This document shows positions 33,428 to 41,535 of a stretch of 64,000 bases of DNA, piece by piece. Below the pieces are notes generated by a model. That model did no database searches. It was not told where the DNA came from and was given only the letters and a program-made list of their open reading frames with translations. The stretch is from contig NZ_BSDI01000001.1 in NCBI RefSeq assembly GCF_027923225.1, forward strand, positions 473,946 to 537,945, given 5' to 3'. A program made the translations under genes and the position numbers. Positions within the stretch are counted from its first letter, which is position 1. The number at the start of each line of letters is the position of its first letter. The stretch is from Phytohabitans aurantiacus (GTDB lineage Bacteria > Actinomycetota > Actinomycetes > Mycobacteriales > Micromonosporaceae).

Positions 33428-35002
33428 GTGACCCAGGTCGGCGAAGGTCGAGAGGCGAGCGAGAGCACGCCTCAGGTCATGACCTTCGGTGCGCCCTCCG
33501 TCGGTGAGATTTTGGCCGAGCGGTACGAGCTCGCTGAACACATCAATGACGACAGCGCCGGACGGCAGGTCTGGCGGGGCGTCGACGTGATCCTGCGGCG
33601 GCCGGTCGCGGTGGTGCTGCGGTACCCCGGCGGCGATTCGGCGGCTGAGATGCTCCAGGCGGCAGTGGCTGCCAGCCGCGTCATCCACCCGAGCCTCGTC
33701 GGTGTCTACGACGCCATCGACGAGACCGAAAACGACCGGGCGTACGTCGTCCGGGAGTGGGTCGACGGCGAGGCGCTGCGCGACGTGGTCGCCGATGGCC
33801 CGCTCGACGCGACGCGGACCACCACCGTGGCTCACGCGGTCGCCGACGCGGTCGCCGCGATCCACGCCACCGGCATGGTGCACGGCAACATCCACCCGGG
33901 CACCGTCCTCATTGGCGACGACGGCCGCGTGGTGCTGGCCGACGCGCGCGCCGACAGTGCCGACACCTCCGAGACCGACATCCGGGCCATCGGCGGCGTC
34001 CTCTACTTCGCACTCACCGGCCACTGGCCGCACGACGAGGTGAGCCCGTCCAACCTGCCCGACGCGGTGCGCGACGGCAGCGGTGCGATCGCGGCGCCTC
34101 GCCAGGCCCGTGCCGGCGTGCCCGCCTACCTCGACGACCTCACCATGGACCTGCTCGACAAGCGGCTCGCGCTGCCCGCGGCCGATGTGCTGGCCGCCGA
34201 GCTCGCGCGCCTCGACACCGCCGGGGACGAGCCCTACTACGAGGATGCCGGGCCGCTGCGCCTGCTCGGCTCGGGCTCCAGTGGCCAGGGCGCGGCCGTC
34301 GCGCGAAACGCGCCCGAGACGACCCGGCCCGCTGGCCGGAAGATCGCCGCCGGCGTCGCCGGGCTGCTCGCTATCGCGATCGTGGGCCTCCTGTTCGGCA
34401 TGAGCGCCCTCGGTGGCGGCGACGACTCCGACGCCGGTGCCACACCCGCTGGCAACGGCACGAGCGTGTCGCCAGCGCCGGGTAGCGACGCACCCGTGAC
34501 GAAACCGCAGCCGTTCCCCCTCACCGCCGACCAGGTGCGCATCGTCGACCCTCCGACGGGCAACCGCAAGGGCCTCGAAGGCGTCGACAAGATAGTCGAC
34601 GGCGACGACAACACCGGCTGGGCTCCCTACAGCTACAAGACCGCCAACTTCGGCAACCTCAAGCCCGGCATGGGCGTCCTCATCAACCTCGGGCAGCCGC
34701 GCACCGTCAGCTCGGTGACGGTGACCCTCTCGCACCCCGGCGCATCCGCCGAGCTGCGTTCCGGCGACAGCGACCCGGGTGCCACCTCCGCCGGTGACGA
34801 CGCGATCGTGAAGTCGTACCAGCGGGTCGGTGAGGAGCAGTTCGAGAAGTACGACGGCACCAAGATGGTCTTCAACGGCTTCGACCCCGACAAGAAGTAC
34901 CAGTACCTGCTGTTCTTCATCACCGAGATGCCGGCGACCCAGGACGGCCAGTACCCGTACCGGGTCGATGTGCAGGAAATCGTGGTAGCGGGTCTCAGCT
35001 AG
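33428..35002 (+). CDS. Membrane-anchored pseudokinase with exterior galactose-binding-like domain (MviN-associated)
   Basis: 524 residues from GTG 33428, behind GGGAGGA. A protein-kinase-like domain (about residues 25-265) lacks catalytic residues: the catalytic loop reads VHGNIHPGTVLI instead of HRDxKxxN and the DFG position reads ADAR. One membrane span follows (IAAGVAGLLAIAIVGLLFGMSAL), then an exterior jelly-roll (discoidin-like) domain. The same architecture forms the C-terminal part of mycobacterial MviN, where the phosphorylated pseudokinase recruits FhaA to control peptidoglycan synthesis. Here it is a separate gene, nine bases upstream of sigM. Confidence 0.85.
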   Translation: MTQVGEGREASESTPQVMTFGAPSVGEILAERYELAEHINDDSAGRQVWRGVDVILRRPVAVVLRYPGGDSAAEMLQAAVAASRVIHPSLVGVYDAIDETENDRAYVVREWVDGEALRDVVADGPLDATRTTTVAHAVADAVAAIHATGMVHGNIHPGTVLIGDDGRVVLADARADSADTSETDIRAIGGVLYFALTGHWPHDEVSPSNLPDAVRDGSGAIAAPRQARAGVPAYLDDLTMDLLDKRLALPAADVLAAELARLDTAGDEPYYEDAGPLRLLGSGSSGQGAAVARNAPETTRPAGRKIAAGVAGLLAIAIVGLLFGMSALGGGDDSDAGATPAGNGTSVSPAPGSDAPVTKPQPFPLTADQVRIVDPPTGNRKGLEGVDKIVDGDDNTGWAPYSYKTANFGNLKPGMGVLINLGQPRTVSSVTVTLSHPGASAELRSGDSDPGATSAGDDAIVKSYQRVGEEQFEKYDGTKMVFNGFDPDKKYQYLLFFITEMPATQDGQYPYRVDVQEIVVAGLS

Positions 35003-35011
35003 GGTGCAGCC

Positions 35012-35647
35012 GTGACCCACAGCACACGCAGCGACGCCGAGCTGCTGCGTGCCCACGTCGACGGCGACCGGCACGCCTTCGGCGAGCTGTTCCACCGCCA
35101 CCGCGATCGGCTGTGGGCGGTGGCGATCCGCACGCTCACCGATCGCGAAGAGGCCGCCGACGCGCTCCAGGACGCCCTGCTCAACGCGCACCGCTCCGCG
35201 AACCGGTTTCGGGGCGACTCTGCCGTCACCACCTGGCTGCACCGGATCGTGGTAAACGCGTGCCTCGACCGCATCCGCCGCAGGCAGGCACACCCGACCG
35301 TGCCGCTGCCAGACAGCGGCCGCTCCGACGACGAGCGGTCCATCCGCGGCGTCGAGCCCGCGGCACCGGCGACCGACCACGACACCGCCCTCGACGTGCA
35401 GCAGGCGCTCAGCCAGCTGCCGGAAGAGCAGCGCAGCGCCCTGATCCTGGTCGACGTGCAGGGGTACCCGGTGGCTGAGGCAGCGGTCATGCTGGGCGTC
35501 GCCGAGGGCACGATCAAGAGCCGGTGCGCCCGCGGGCGGGCACGGCTGGCCACGATGCTGGGCCATCTGCGGAACCCCGGGAGCGGCAGCCGCGTCGGAT
35601 CGAGTACGGCAGACGCGCGCGCCGCGCAGGTGGAGGAGTCGAAGTGA
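35012..35647 (+). CDS. sigM: ECF RNA polymerase sigma factor SigM-like
   Basis: 211 residues from GTG 35012. Region 2 is clear (AFGELFHRHRDRLWAVAIRTLTDREEAADALQDALLNAHR and TWLHRIVVNACLDRIRR). Region 4 follows (LPEEQRSALILVDVQGYPVAEAAVMLGVAEGTIKSRCARGRARL). It sits between the murJ-associated genes and trxBA exactly as mycobacterial sigM does. Its stop overlaps the start of a probable anti-sigma gene (GTGA). Confidence 0.93.
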   Translation: MTHSTRSDAELLRAHVDGDRHAFGELFHRHRDRLWAVAIRTLTDREEAADALQDALLNAHRSANRFRGDSAVTTWLHRIVVNACLDRIRRRQAHPTVPLPDSGRSDDERSIRGVEPAAPATDHDTALDVQQALSQLPEEQRSALILVDVQGYPVAEAAVMLGVAEGTIKSRCARGRARLATMLGHLRNPGSGSRVGSSTADARAAQVEESK

Positions 35648-36546
35648 CCGGGCGGGAGTTCAGCGAGGTCGACACCGACCTGCTCGCCGACTATGTCGGC
35701 GGGGCGCTGGACGGTACCCCTGAGGAGGCCACCGTCGCGCGCCTGGTCGCCGACGATCCGGCCTGGGGCCGGGCGCACGCCGACCTTTCCGCGGCGCTGG
35801 ACGCGGTGCACGCCGACCTCGCCGCGTGGGGCGGGGCGGTGGAGCCCATGCCAGCCGACATCGCCGACCGCATCGGCGCCGCCCTGGCCGACGAGCCCAT
35901 CCGGCCCGCCCTCACGGCTGGGCCCGGCGGTCGCCCCAGCGGAGCCGCGAGCCGGCCAGCACGCCGCAAGCGCTGGCCCGCGTGGGGCACGCCGGCGGCC
36001 ATCGCGGCCGGCATCGCGCTCTTCGCCGGCATCGGCATCAGCCAGCTCGGCGACCTCTCCGAAGGCAGCCAGGACGCGGGGAGCAGCGCCCACGCACCGA
36101 CGGCGGCGCGGGACGAGGCCGCCGCCGGAGCCCTCGCCGCGCCACAGGCGCTTTTCGACGTCACCGGCAAGATGGTCGCGACCAACCAGGACTACCGGAG
36201 TACGGCGCTGTCCAGCGCTCAGGCACCCGATGCCGATGCGCGCGCCGGCGGTGACCAGCCGTTCGTGGGCCAGGAAGGCGCCAAATCGTCGATCTCCGTC
36301 CCCAACGAGCTGGTCGCGCTGACCGCTCCAGGCGTGCTGGGCACCTGCCTGAACGCGATCGCCCTGGAGCACAACCGCGGGCAGGCCACCATCGAGGTGG
36401 TCGACTTCGCCCGGTACGAGGGGAATCCGGCGCTCGTCGTGTTTTTCACTGACGGGAACGGGGAACGCTGGATATGGGCATCCGGACCGGCCTGCGGGCA
36501 GCCGGGGTCGGGCGCGGACACCCGCGGTAACGCGGCGCTAGGGTGA
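35644..36546 (+). CDS. Probable membrane anti-sigma factor for SigM
   Basis: About 300 residues from GTG 35644 within the sigM stop. The N-terminal ~110 residues resemble a sigma-binding domain (DTDLLADYVGGALDGTPEEATVARLVADDPAW) without an obvious HxxxCxxC zinc motif. One membrane span (GTPAAIAAGIALFAGIGIS) separates it from an exterior domain of about 170 residues with two cysteines. Position and coupling match mycobacterial RsmA. The release mechanism is not visible. Confidence 0.8.
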   Translation: MTGREFSEVDTDLLADYVGGALDGTPEEATVARLVADDPAWGRAHADLSAALDAVHADLAAWGGAVEPMPADIADRIGAALADEPIRPALTAGPGGRPSGAASRPARRKRWPAWGTPAAIAAGIALFAGIGISQLGDLSEGSQDAGSSAHAPTAARDEAAAGALAAPQALFDVTGKMVATNQDYRSTALSSAQAPDADARAGGDQPFVGQEGAKSSISVPNELVALTAPGVLGTCLNAIALEHNRGQATIEVVDFARYEGNPALVVFFTDGNGERWIWASGPACGQPGSGADTRGNAALG

Positions 36547-36571
36547 ACTGACCCACTCCGATAGCGGGTTC

Positions 36572-36598
36572 GGGAATCATCGCTTCGTACGATGGGTT
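36572..36598 (+). promoter_or_regulatory. SigR/SigH-type (disulfide-stress) promoter of trxB-trxA
   Basis: GGGAAT (36572-36577) and GTT (36596-36598) are separated by exactly 18 bases, the consensus of sigma-R promoters that drive trxBA in Streptomyces and the related SigH regulon in mycobacteria. It lies 52 bp upstream of the trxB GTG. No dedicated rsrA is present in this window. Confidence 0.82.
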
Positions 36599-36650
36599 CT
36601 GCTCTGCGCACCCCTCAACCGGTGCACACCAAACCATTGGGAGTTCGGAA

Positions 36651-37604
36651 GTGGACGAGGTCCGCAACCTGATAATCGTCGGCTCGGGCCCAGCCGGCTA
36701 CACGGCCGCCGTGTACGCCGCGCGCGCCAACCTGAAGCCGCTCATCATCGAAGGCGCCCAGTCCGGTGGCGCGCTGATGACGACCACCGAGGTGGAAAAC
36801 TTCCCCGGCTTCCCGGACGGCGTCATGGGTCCGGAGCTGATGGACGCGATGCGCAAGCAGGCCGAGCGGTTCGGTGCGGAGTTCATCACCGACGACGCGA
36901 CTCGGGTCGAGCTGGTCGACACCGGCGTACCGGGGTCATCGGCCACCCAGACGGTCTACGTGGGCCAGACGGCGTACCGCTCCAAGGCAGTCATCCTGTC
37001 CACCGGTTCGGCCTGGCGGCCGCTGGGCGTGCCGGGGGAGCAGGAGCTGCTGGGCCACGGCGTCTCGTCGTGCGCCACCTGTGACGGGTTCTTCTTCCGT
37101 GGCCAGAACATCGTGGTGGTCGGCGGCGGTGACTCGGCGATGGAGGAGGCGACGTTCCTCACCCGCTTCGCGGAGAGCGTGACGATCATCCACCGCCGCG
37201 ACGAGTTCCGCGCTAGCAAGATCATGGCCGAGCGCGCGCTGTCGAACCCGAAGATCAAGGTTGAGTGGAACACCGTCGTCGAAGAGGTGCTCGGCGACGA
37301 CGGCAAGGTCAGCGGCGTCCGGGTGCGCAACGCGCACACCGGCGAGGCCAAGGTGCTCGACGTCACAGGCGTCTTCGTGGCCATCGGTCACGTGCCGCGC
37401 AGCGAGCTCTTCAAGGGCCAGGTCGAGATGGACGAAAACGGGTACGTCATCGTCGACGCCCCGACGACCCACACCAACGTGCCCGGCGTCTTCGCAGCCG
37501 GTGACGTGGTCGACCACATCTATCGCCAGGCGATCACCGCGGCGGGCACTGGCTGTGCCGCGGCTCTCGACGCCGAGCGCTTCATCGCAACGTTGGAAGT
37601 CTGA
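36651..37604 (+). CDS. trxB: Thioredoxin-disulfide reductase
   Basis: 317 residues from GTG 36651. FAD-binding VGSGPAGYTAAVYAARA, the redox-active CATC (Cys141/Cys144), the NADPH motif VVGGGDSAMEEA with HRRDEFRASK, and the FAD-binding AAGDVVD are all present. It reduces thioredoxin using NADPH. It starts about 50 bp after a sigma-R-type promoter and is 20 bp from trxA, so the pair is an oxidative-stress operon. Confidence 0.97.
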   Translation: MDEVRNLIIVGSGPAGYTAAVYAARANLKPLIIEGAQSGGALMTTTEVENFPGFPDGVMGPELMDAMRKQAERFGAEFITDDATRVELVDTGVPGSSATQTVYVGQTAYRSKAVILSTGSAWRPLGVPGEQELLGHGVSSCATCDGFFFRGQNIVVVGGGDSAMEEATFLTRFAESVTIIHRRDEFRASKIMAERALSNPKIKVEWNTVVEEVLGDDGKVSGVRVRNAHTGEAKVLDVTGVFVAIGHVPRSELFKGQVEMDENGYVIVDAPTTHTNVPGVFAAGDVVDHIYRQAITAAGTGCAAALDAERFIATLEV

Positions 37605-37624
37605 GTTCACCAGGAGGGTCCTAA

Positions 37625-37948
37625 GTGGGAGCGACCAAGTCAGTCACCGACGCGAGCTTCGTCAGCGACGTGCTGCAGTCCGACAAGCCGGTACTGGTGG
37701 ACTTCTGGGCCGAGTGGTGCGCGCCGTGCCGCAAGGTCTCGCCGCTGCTGGAAGAGATCGCCGGCGAGATGGGTGACAAGGTTCGGATCGTCAAGCTCAA
37801 CATCGACGAGAACCCGGAGACGGCGCGGGCGTACCGGGTGATGTCGGTGCCGACGCTGACGGTGTTCAAGGGTGGGCAGCCGGTGCAGTCTGTTGCGGGT
37901 GCTCGTCCCAAGGGCGACCTGGTTCGGCTGATCGAGTCTGCTCTTTAA
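37625..37948 (+). CDS. trxA: Thioredoxin
   Basis: 107 residues from GTG 37625, preceded by AGGAGG. The active site WCAPC (Cys32/Cys35) lies in VLVDFWAEWCAPCRKVSP, and the cis-proline region is VMSVPTLTVFKGG. It reduces protein disulfides downstream of TrxB. A long hairpin follows the stop codon. Confidence 0.97.
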   Translation: MGATKSVTDASFVSDVLQSDKPVLVDFWAEWCAPCRKVSPLLEEIAGEMGDKVRIVKLNIDENPETARAYRVMSVPTLTVFKGGQPVQSVAGARPKGDLVRLIESAL

Positions 37949-37958
37949 AGTCAAAGGC

Positions 37959-38032
37959 GCATTTCGGGCCAGGTTCGCCTCCGATCGTCCGTCAGGCTTG
38001 AAGCCGTCGGAGTCGAACCTGGCCCGAAATGC
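37959..38032. repeat. Long hairpin between trxA and cwlM
   Basis: Nineteen-base arms (37959-37977 and 38014-38032) match perfectly. After a one-base mismatch, a further CTCCGA/TCGGAG pair (37979-37984 with 38007-38012) extends the stem, and a GGCTT/AAGCC mini-hairpin lies near the tip. The stem totals about 25 bp. It may terminate trxBA, though its length and lack of a T-run also fit a small mobile repeat. Confidence 0.65.
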
Positions 38033-38107
38033 TGTCTGGGTCGCCCTGCCTGGGTATGTTGCGGGCTTAGGAGTTGCGCCCGATGTCGAGTTGCCTTGGG
38101 GGTCGTT

Positions 38108-39253
38108 GTGCGTCCGTATCGGCTCGGGGATGTTGGTCCTGCCGTTCGTGAGATCAACCAGATCCTCGTCGGGCTGGATCTTGTCGTGTCTGGCCAGGCC
38201 CCGGACGACTCGTATGACTTGGCTACTGAGATGGCTGTGCTGGGGTTTCAGCAGGGGCGGGGGCTGACGGTCGACGGGCAGGTTGGTGCGGAGACGTGGC
38301 GGGCGCTGGTGGCCGCACAGTGGCGGCTGGGCGCTCGGGTTCTGTTTCACGCGGTGCCCGAGCCGTTGGTGGGGGAAGACGTTCACGCGCTTCAGGAGCG
38401 GCTCCTGGAGATGGGATACGACGTAGGGCGCGCTGACGGCATCTACGGGCCACGTACGGCCCGCATGGTGGCCCAGTTCCAGCGCGAGGTCGGTCTGCAC
38501 CCTGACGGCTCCTGTGGGCCGCAGACGATGCACGCGTTGCGCCGGCTCGGGCGCAAGGTGGTTGGCGGGCGCCCGCAGTGGTTGCGGGAGGCGGAGGAGT
38601 TCCGCCGTTCCGGGCCGAACCTGATAGGGAAAACCATTATCATCGATCCCGGCCACGGCGGGGACGACCCCGGCATCGTCGTACCCGACGGGCCGCTTCG
38701 CTGGACCGAGGCCGATCTCGCGTTCGACCTCGCCGCCCGTCTGGAGGGCAGGCTCGCGGCGGCTGGCATGCGGGTACACCTCACGCGTGGACCGGCCGGC
38801 ACCGGTGAGCTGACCGACCTCGCCCGAGCCCAACTCGCCAACGAGCTCGGCGGCGACCTGTTCATCTCGGTGCACGTCGACGGTCACGCCAATGTAGACG
38901 CGGACGGCGTGGCGAGCTTCCACTACGGCACCGGTAACGGCGTCACGTCGACCGTGGGGGAGCGGCTCGCCGGTCTCGTCCAGCGCGAGATCGTCGCGCG
39001 TACCGGCCTGCGGAACTGCCAGACGCACGCGAAGACGTGGGAGCTGCTGCGGCTGACCCGGATGCCCGCCGTGCGGGTCGACGTCGGATACCTCACATCG
39101 CCGCTCGACCGGGAGCGCCTGATCGACCCGCACTTCCGCGATCGCGTGGTCGAGGCCATGATGGCGGCCGTGCAGCGGATGTACTTCCCCGTCGAGCAGG
39201 ACGTGCCCACCGGCACGTTCGACGTACGGGAGCTGCGGGCGGCCGTCGCCTAG
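38108..39253 (+). CDS. cwlM: CwlM-like peptidoglycan amidase homologue, probably regulatory
   Basis: About 381 residues if started at GTG 38108 (MRPYRLGDVGPAV) behind GGGGG; TTG 38096 would add four residues. Two peptidoglycan-binding domains (residues about 1-75 and 80-150) precede an amidase_3 domain with IIIDPGHGGDDPG, a second-motif Glu and a VHVDGHAN histidine. The catalytic Glu of the final motif is Asp in RVDVGYLTSP (Asp325). Mycobacterial CwlM is a non-catalytic activator of MurA; the position beside trxA and parB is the same. A regulatory role is therefore likely. Confidence 0.88.
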   Translation: MRPYRLGDVGPAVREINQILVGLDLVVSGQAPDDSYDLATEMAVLGFQQGRGLTVDGQVGAETWRALVAAQWRLGARVLFHAVPEPLVGEDVHALQERLLEMGYDVGRADGIYGPRTARMVAQFQREVGLHPDGSCGPQTMHALRRLGRKVVGGRPQWLREAEEFRRSGPNLIGKTIIIDPGHGGDDPGIVVPDGPLRWTEADLAFDLAARLEGRLAAAGMRVHLTRGPAGTGELTDLARAQLANELGGDLFISVHVDGHANVDADGVASFHYGTGNGVTSTVGERLAGLVQREIVARTGLRNCQTHAKTWELLRLTRMPAVRVDVGYLTSPLDRERLIDPHFRDRVVEAMMAAVQRMYFPVEQDVPTGTFDVRELRAAVA

Positions 39254-39263
39254 GACGCGCCGC

Positions 39264-39926
39264 CTAGGACGTCGTCGTGCGGGTCGCCGGGCGCACGGGG
39301 CGCAGCAGGCTCTCGGGGCTCATCGAGCCGAGCAGCTTCTCCAGCGCGTACTCGACGTCGGACTTCCACGACAGCGCGGTGCGAAGCTCCAAGCGCAGCC
39401 GCGGGAAGCGCGGGTGCTGCCGCACGGTCTTGAAGCCCACCGAGAGGAAGAAGTCGACGGGCGCCACGCAGCCCGGCTCGCCGTCGTCGCCAGCGTCGCC
39501 GAACTTCGCGTCGCCGAACGCCTCGATGGCCTTGATCCCGCGCTTGGTCAGGTCACGCGCGACGCCCTGCACCAGCATCCGGCCCAGCCCGCCACCCGCG
39601 AACGCGGTGACCACGTGCGCGGTCATCAGCAGGGCGGCGTCGGCGGATACCGGCGAGGTGGGAAACGCCATCGAACGGGGCACGTACGCCGGCGGCGCGT
39701 ACATCACGAAGCCGGCCGGCATGCCGTCGACGTAGGCGAGCTTGCCGCAGGAACCCCACTCCAGAAGGGTCTGGGAGACCCACGCTTCCTTTTCGAGGCC
39801 GGGGTCGCCGGCGGCGCACGCCCTTTCGGCGGCCACCGGATCGAGCTCCCAGAAGACGCAACGCCGGCATGGGCGCGGAAGATCTTCAAGCGTGTCCAGC
39901 GTCAAGCTGACCAGGCGTCGCGACAT
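39264..39926 (-). CDS. GNAT-family N-acetyltransferase
   Basis: 220 residues beginning MSRRLVSLTLDTLEDLPRPCRRCVFWE. The acetyl-CoA-binding region VVTAFAGGGLGRMLVQGVARDLTKRG is present. Cysteines cluster near the N-terminus (CRRCVFWELDP). It is convergent with cwlM, ten bases apart, matching the mycobacterial Rv3916c position. The substrate is unknown. A 54-codon small frame ends ten bases upstream of its start. Confidence 0.82.
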   Translation of the reverse strand: MSRRLVSLTLDTLEDLPRPCRRCVFWELDPVAAERACAAGDPGLEKEAWVSQTLLEWGSCGKLAYVDGMPAGFVMYAPPAYVPRSMAFPTSPVSADAALLMTAHVVTAFAGGGLGRMLVQGVARDLTKRGIKAIEAFGDAKFGDAGDDGEPGCVAPVDFFLSVGFKTVRQHPRFPRLRLELRTALSWKSDVEYALEKLLGSMSPESLLRPVRPATRTTTS

Positions 39927-39936
39927 CAGCGAATCC

Positions 39937-40101
39937 TCATGTGAGCCTTGTTGTGTAAGCCCTTGAAAACGCAGCCACGCGCCCCTGGATCTCCGCCGTA
40001 CCCGGCTGGGCGATGCGGACCTGCCCCCAACGAGGCATCGTACGCGGGAAGTACGCGTCAGGGGAGAGGTCGGGCAAGATGGTCATCATCGGGTCCGCCA
40101 T
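39937..40101 (-). CDS. Putative 54-aa small protein upstream of the GNAT gene
   Basis: ATG 40101 to TGA 39937, with AAGGG seven bases before the start and only ten bases to the GNAT start. It reads MADPMMTILPDLSPDAYFPR, then TMPRWGQVRIAQPGTAEIQG and a basic end. Third codon positions are almost all G or C for the first ~40 codons, the same bias as real genes here, then relax. There are no membrane segments or known motifs. It is likely a translated small ORF cotranscribed with the acetyltransferase; function unknown. Confidence 0.55.
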   Translation of the reverse strand: MADPMMTILPDLSPDAYFPRTMPRWGQVRIAQPGTAEIQGRVAAFSRAYTTRLT

Positions 40102-40218
40102 TCGGACGCCCTTTGGGTAAACGAAGGCGTCTCGTGGGTAGGCAGACTAGGATCGACCGACCAGTGCTGTGCCGTCATCGCCGCCGGCACGCTCACCCCT
40201 CCGAGGCGAGGTGATGTC

Positions 40219-41535
40219 ATGACCGGCACGACGCTCGACGACTATACCGACCGCTACGCCCGGCGGGTTCGCGGCATGACGGCATCGGAGATCCGAGCCC
40301 TCTTCGCCGTGGCCAGCCGGCCAGAGGTGGTATCGCTCGCCGGTGGCGCGCCGTACATCGCCGCTCTTCCGCTCGACGCCGTGGGTGAGATGCTCGGCCG
40401 GCTCGCTTCCGAGCACGGCACCAGCACGCTCCAGTACGGGATCGGGCAGGGCACCCTCGACCTGCGCGAGCGGATCTGCGAGGTCATGTCGCTGTCCGGC
40501 ATCGACGTCGGATGCGGCGCCTCCCCCGAAGACGTCGTGGTGACCGTCGGCGGCCAGCAGGCCCTCGACCTCGTGGCGCGGCTGTTCCTCGACCCCGGCG
40601 ACGTCGTGCTCGCTGAAGGCCCGACGTACGTCGGCGCGCTCGGCGTTTTCCAGGCCGCGCAGGCCCAGGTGGTGCACGTGCCCATGGACGCCGACGGGCT
40701 GGTGCCGGAGGCGCTGGAGCAGGCCATCGCCGAGGTCGCCCGGTCCGGCCGCCGGGCCAAGTTCCTCTACACGATCCCCACGTTCCAGAACCCGGCCGGC
40801 GTCACGCTGACCGAGGAGCGGCGCGAGCGGGTGCTCGACATCTGCGAGCGCGCCGGCCTCCTCGTGATCGAAGACGACCCGTACGGGCAGCTGAGCTTCG
40901 ACGGTGAGGCGCCAGCCCCGTTGCGCTCCCGTCGCCGCGACGGCGTTTTCTACCTCAGCACGTTCTCCAAGACATTCGCGCCCGGCCTCCGGGTCGGCTG
41001 GATCCTGGCACCGCACGCCGTCCGGGAAAAGCTGGTCATCGCGAGCGAGGCGCAGATCCTCTGCCCCAGCGCGTACGCCCAGGCGGCCGTCACGACGTAC
41101 CTGTCGAGCATGCCGTGGCGCGAGCAGCTCAAGACGTACCGCGAGGTCTACCGCGAGCGGCGCGACGCGTTGCTCGCCGCGCTCACCGACTACATGCCGG
41201 CCGGCACCACGTGGACCGAGCCGCAGGGCGGCCTCTTCGTGTGGGCCACGCTCCCGGAAGGGCTGGACTCCAAGGCGATGATGCCGCGGGCGATCGCCGC
41301 CCGGGTGGCGTACGTGCCGGGGACCGGCTTCTACGCAGACGGCACCGGCACCGGCAACATGCGCCTCAACTTCTCCTTCCCGCCGCCGGAGCGGATCCGG
41401 GAAGGCGTGCGCCGCCTCGCGAGCGTGATGGAGCAGGAGACCGCCATGCGGCAGGTCTTCGGCTCGCTGGGTGCAACCTCCGGCCGCCGCCGGGGGCAGG
41501 CCGGGGCCGATGCCCCGGGCCCCGACTTGGCATGA
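40219..41535 (+). CDS. PLP-dependent aminotransferase (class I/II, 2-aminoadipate transaminase-like)
   Basis: 438 residues from ATG 40219. The fold-type I pattern is clear: VVSLAGGAPY, TLQYGIGQGTLDLRERI, VTVGGQQALDLVARLFLDPGD, PTFQNPAGVTL, EDDPYGQL, and the Schiff-base lysine near residue 251 in STFSKTFAPGLRVGW. It resembles the aminotransferase half of MocR-type proteins but lacks the GntR DNA-binding domain. The substrate is unassigned. It overlaps the next gene by four bases (ATGA), suggesting a joint function. Confidence 0.9.
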   Translation: MTGTTLDDYTDRYARRVRGMTASEIRALFAVASRPEVVSLAGGAPYIAALPLDAVGEMLGRLASEHGTSTLQYGIGQGTLDLRERICEVMSLSGIDVGCGASPEDVVVTVGGQQALDLVARLFLDPGDVVLAEGPTYVGALGVFQAAQAQVVHVPMDADGLVPEALEQAIAEVARSGRRAKFLYTIPTFQNPAGVTLTEERRERVLDICERAGLLVIEDDPYGQLSFDGEAPAPLRSRRRDGVFYLSTFSKTFAPGLRVGWILAPHAVREKLVIASEAQILCPSAYAQAAVTTYLSSMPWREQLKTYREVYRERRDALLAALTDYMPAGTTWTEPQGGLFVWATLPEGLDSKAMMPRAIAARVAYVPGTGFYADGTGTGNMRLNFSFPPPERIREGVRRLASVMEQETAMRQVFGSLGATSGRRRGQAGADAPGPDLA

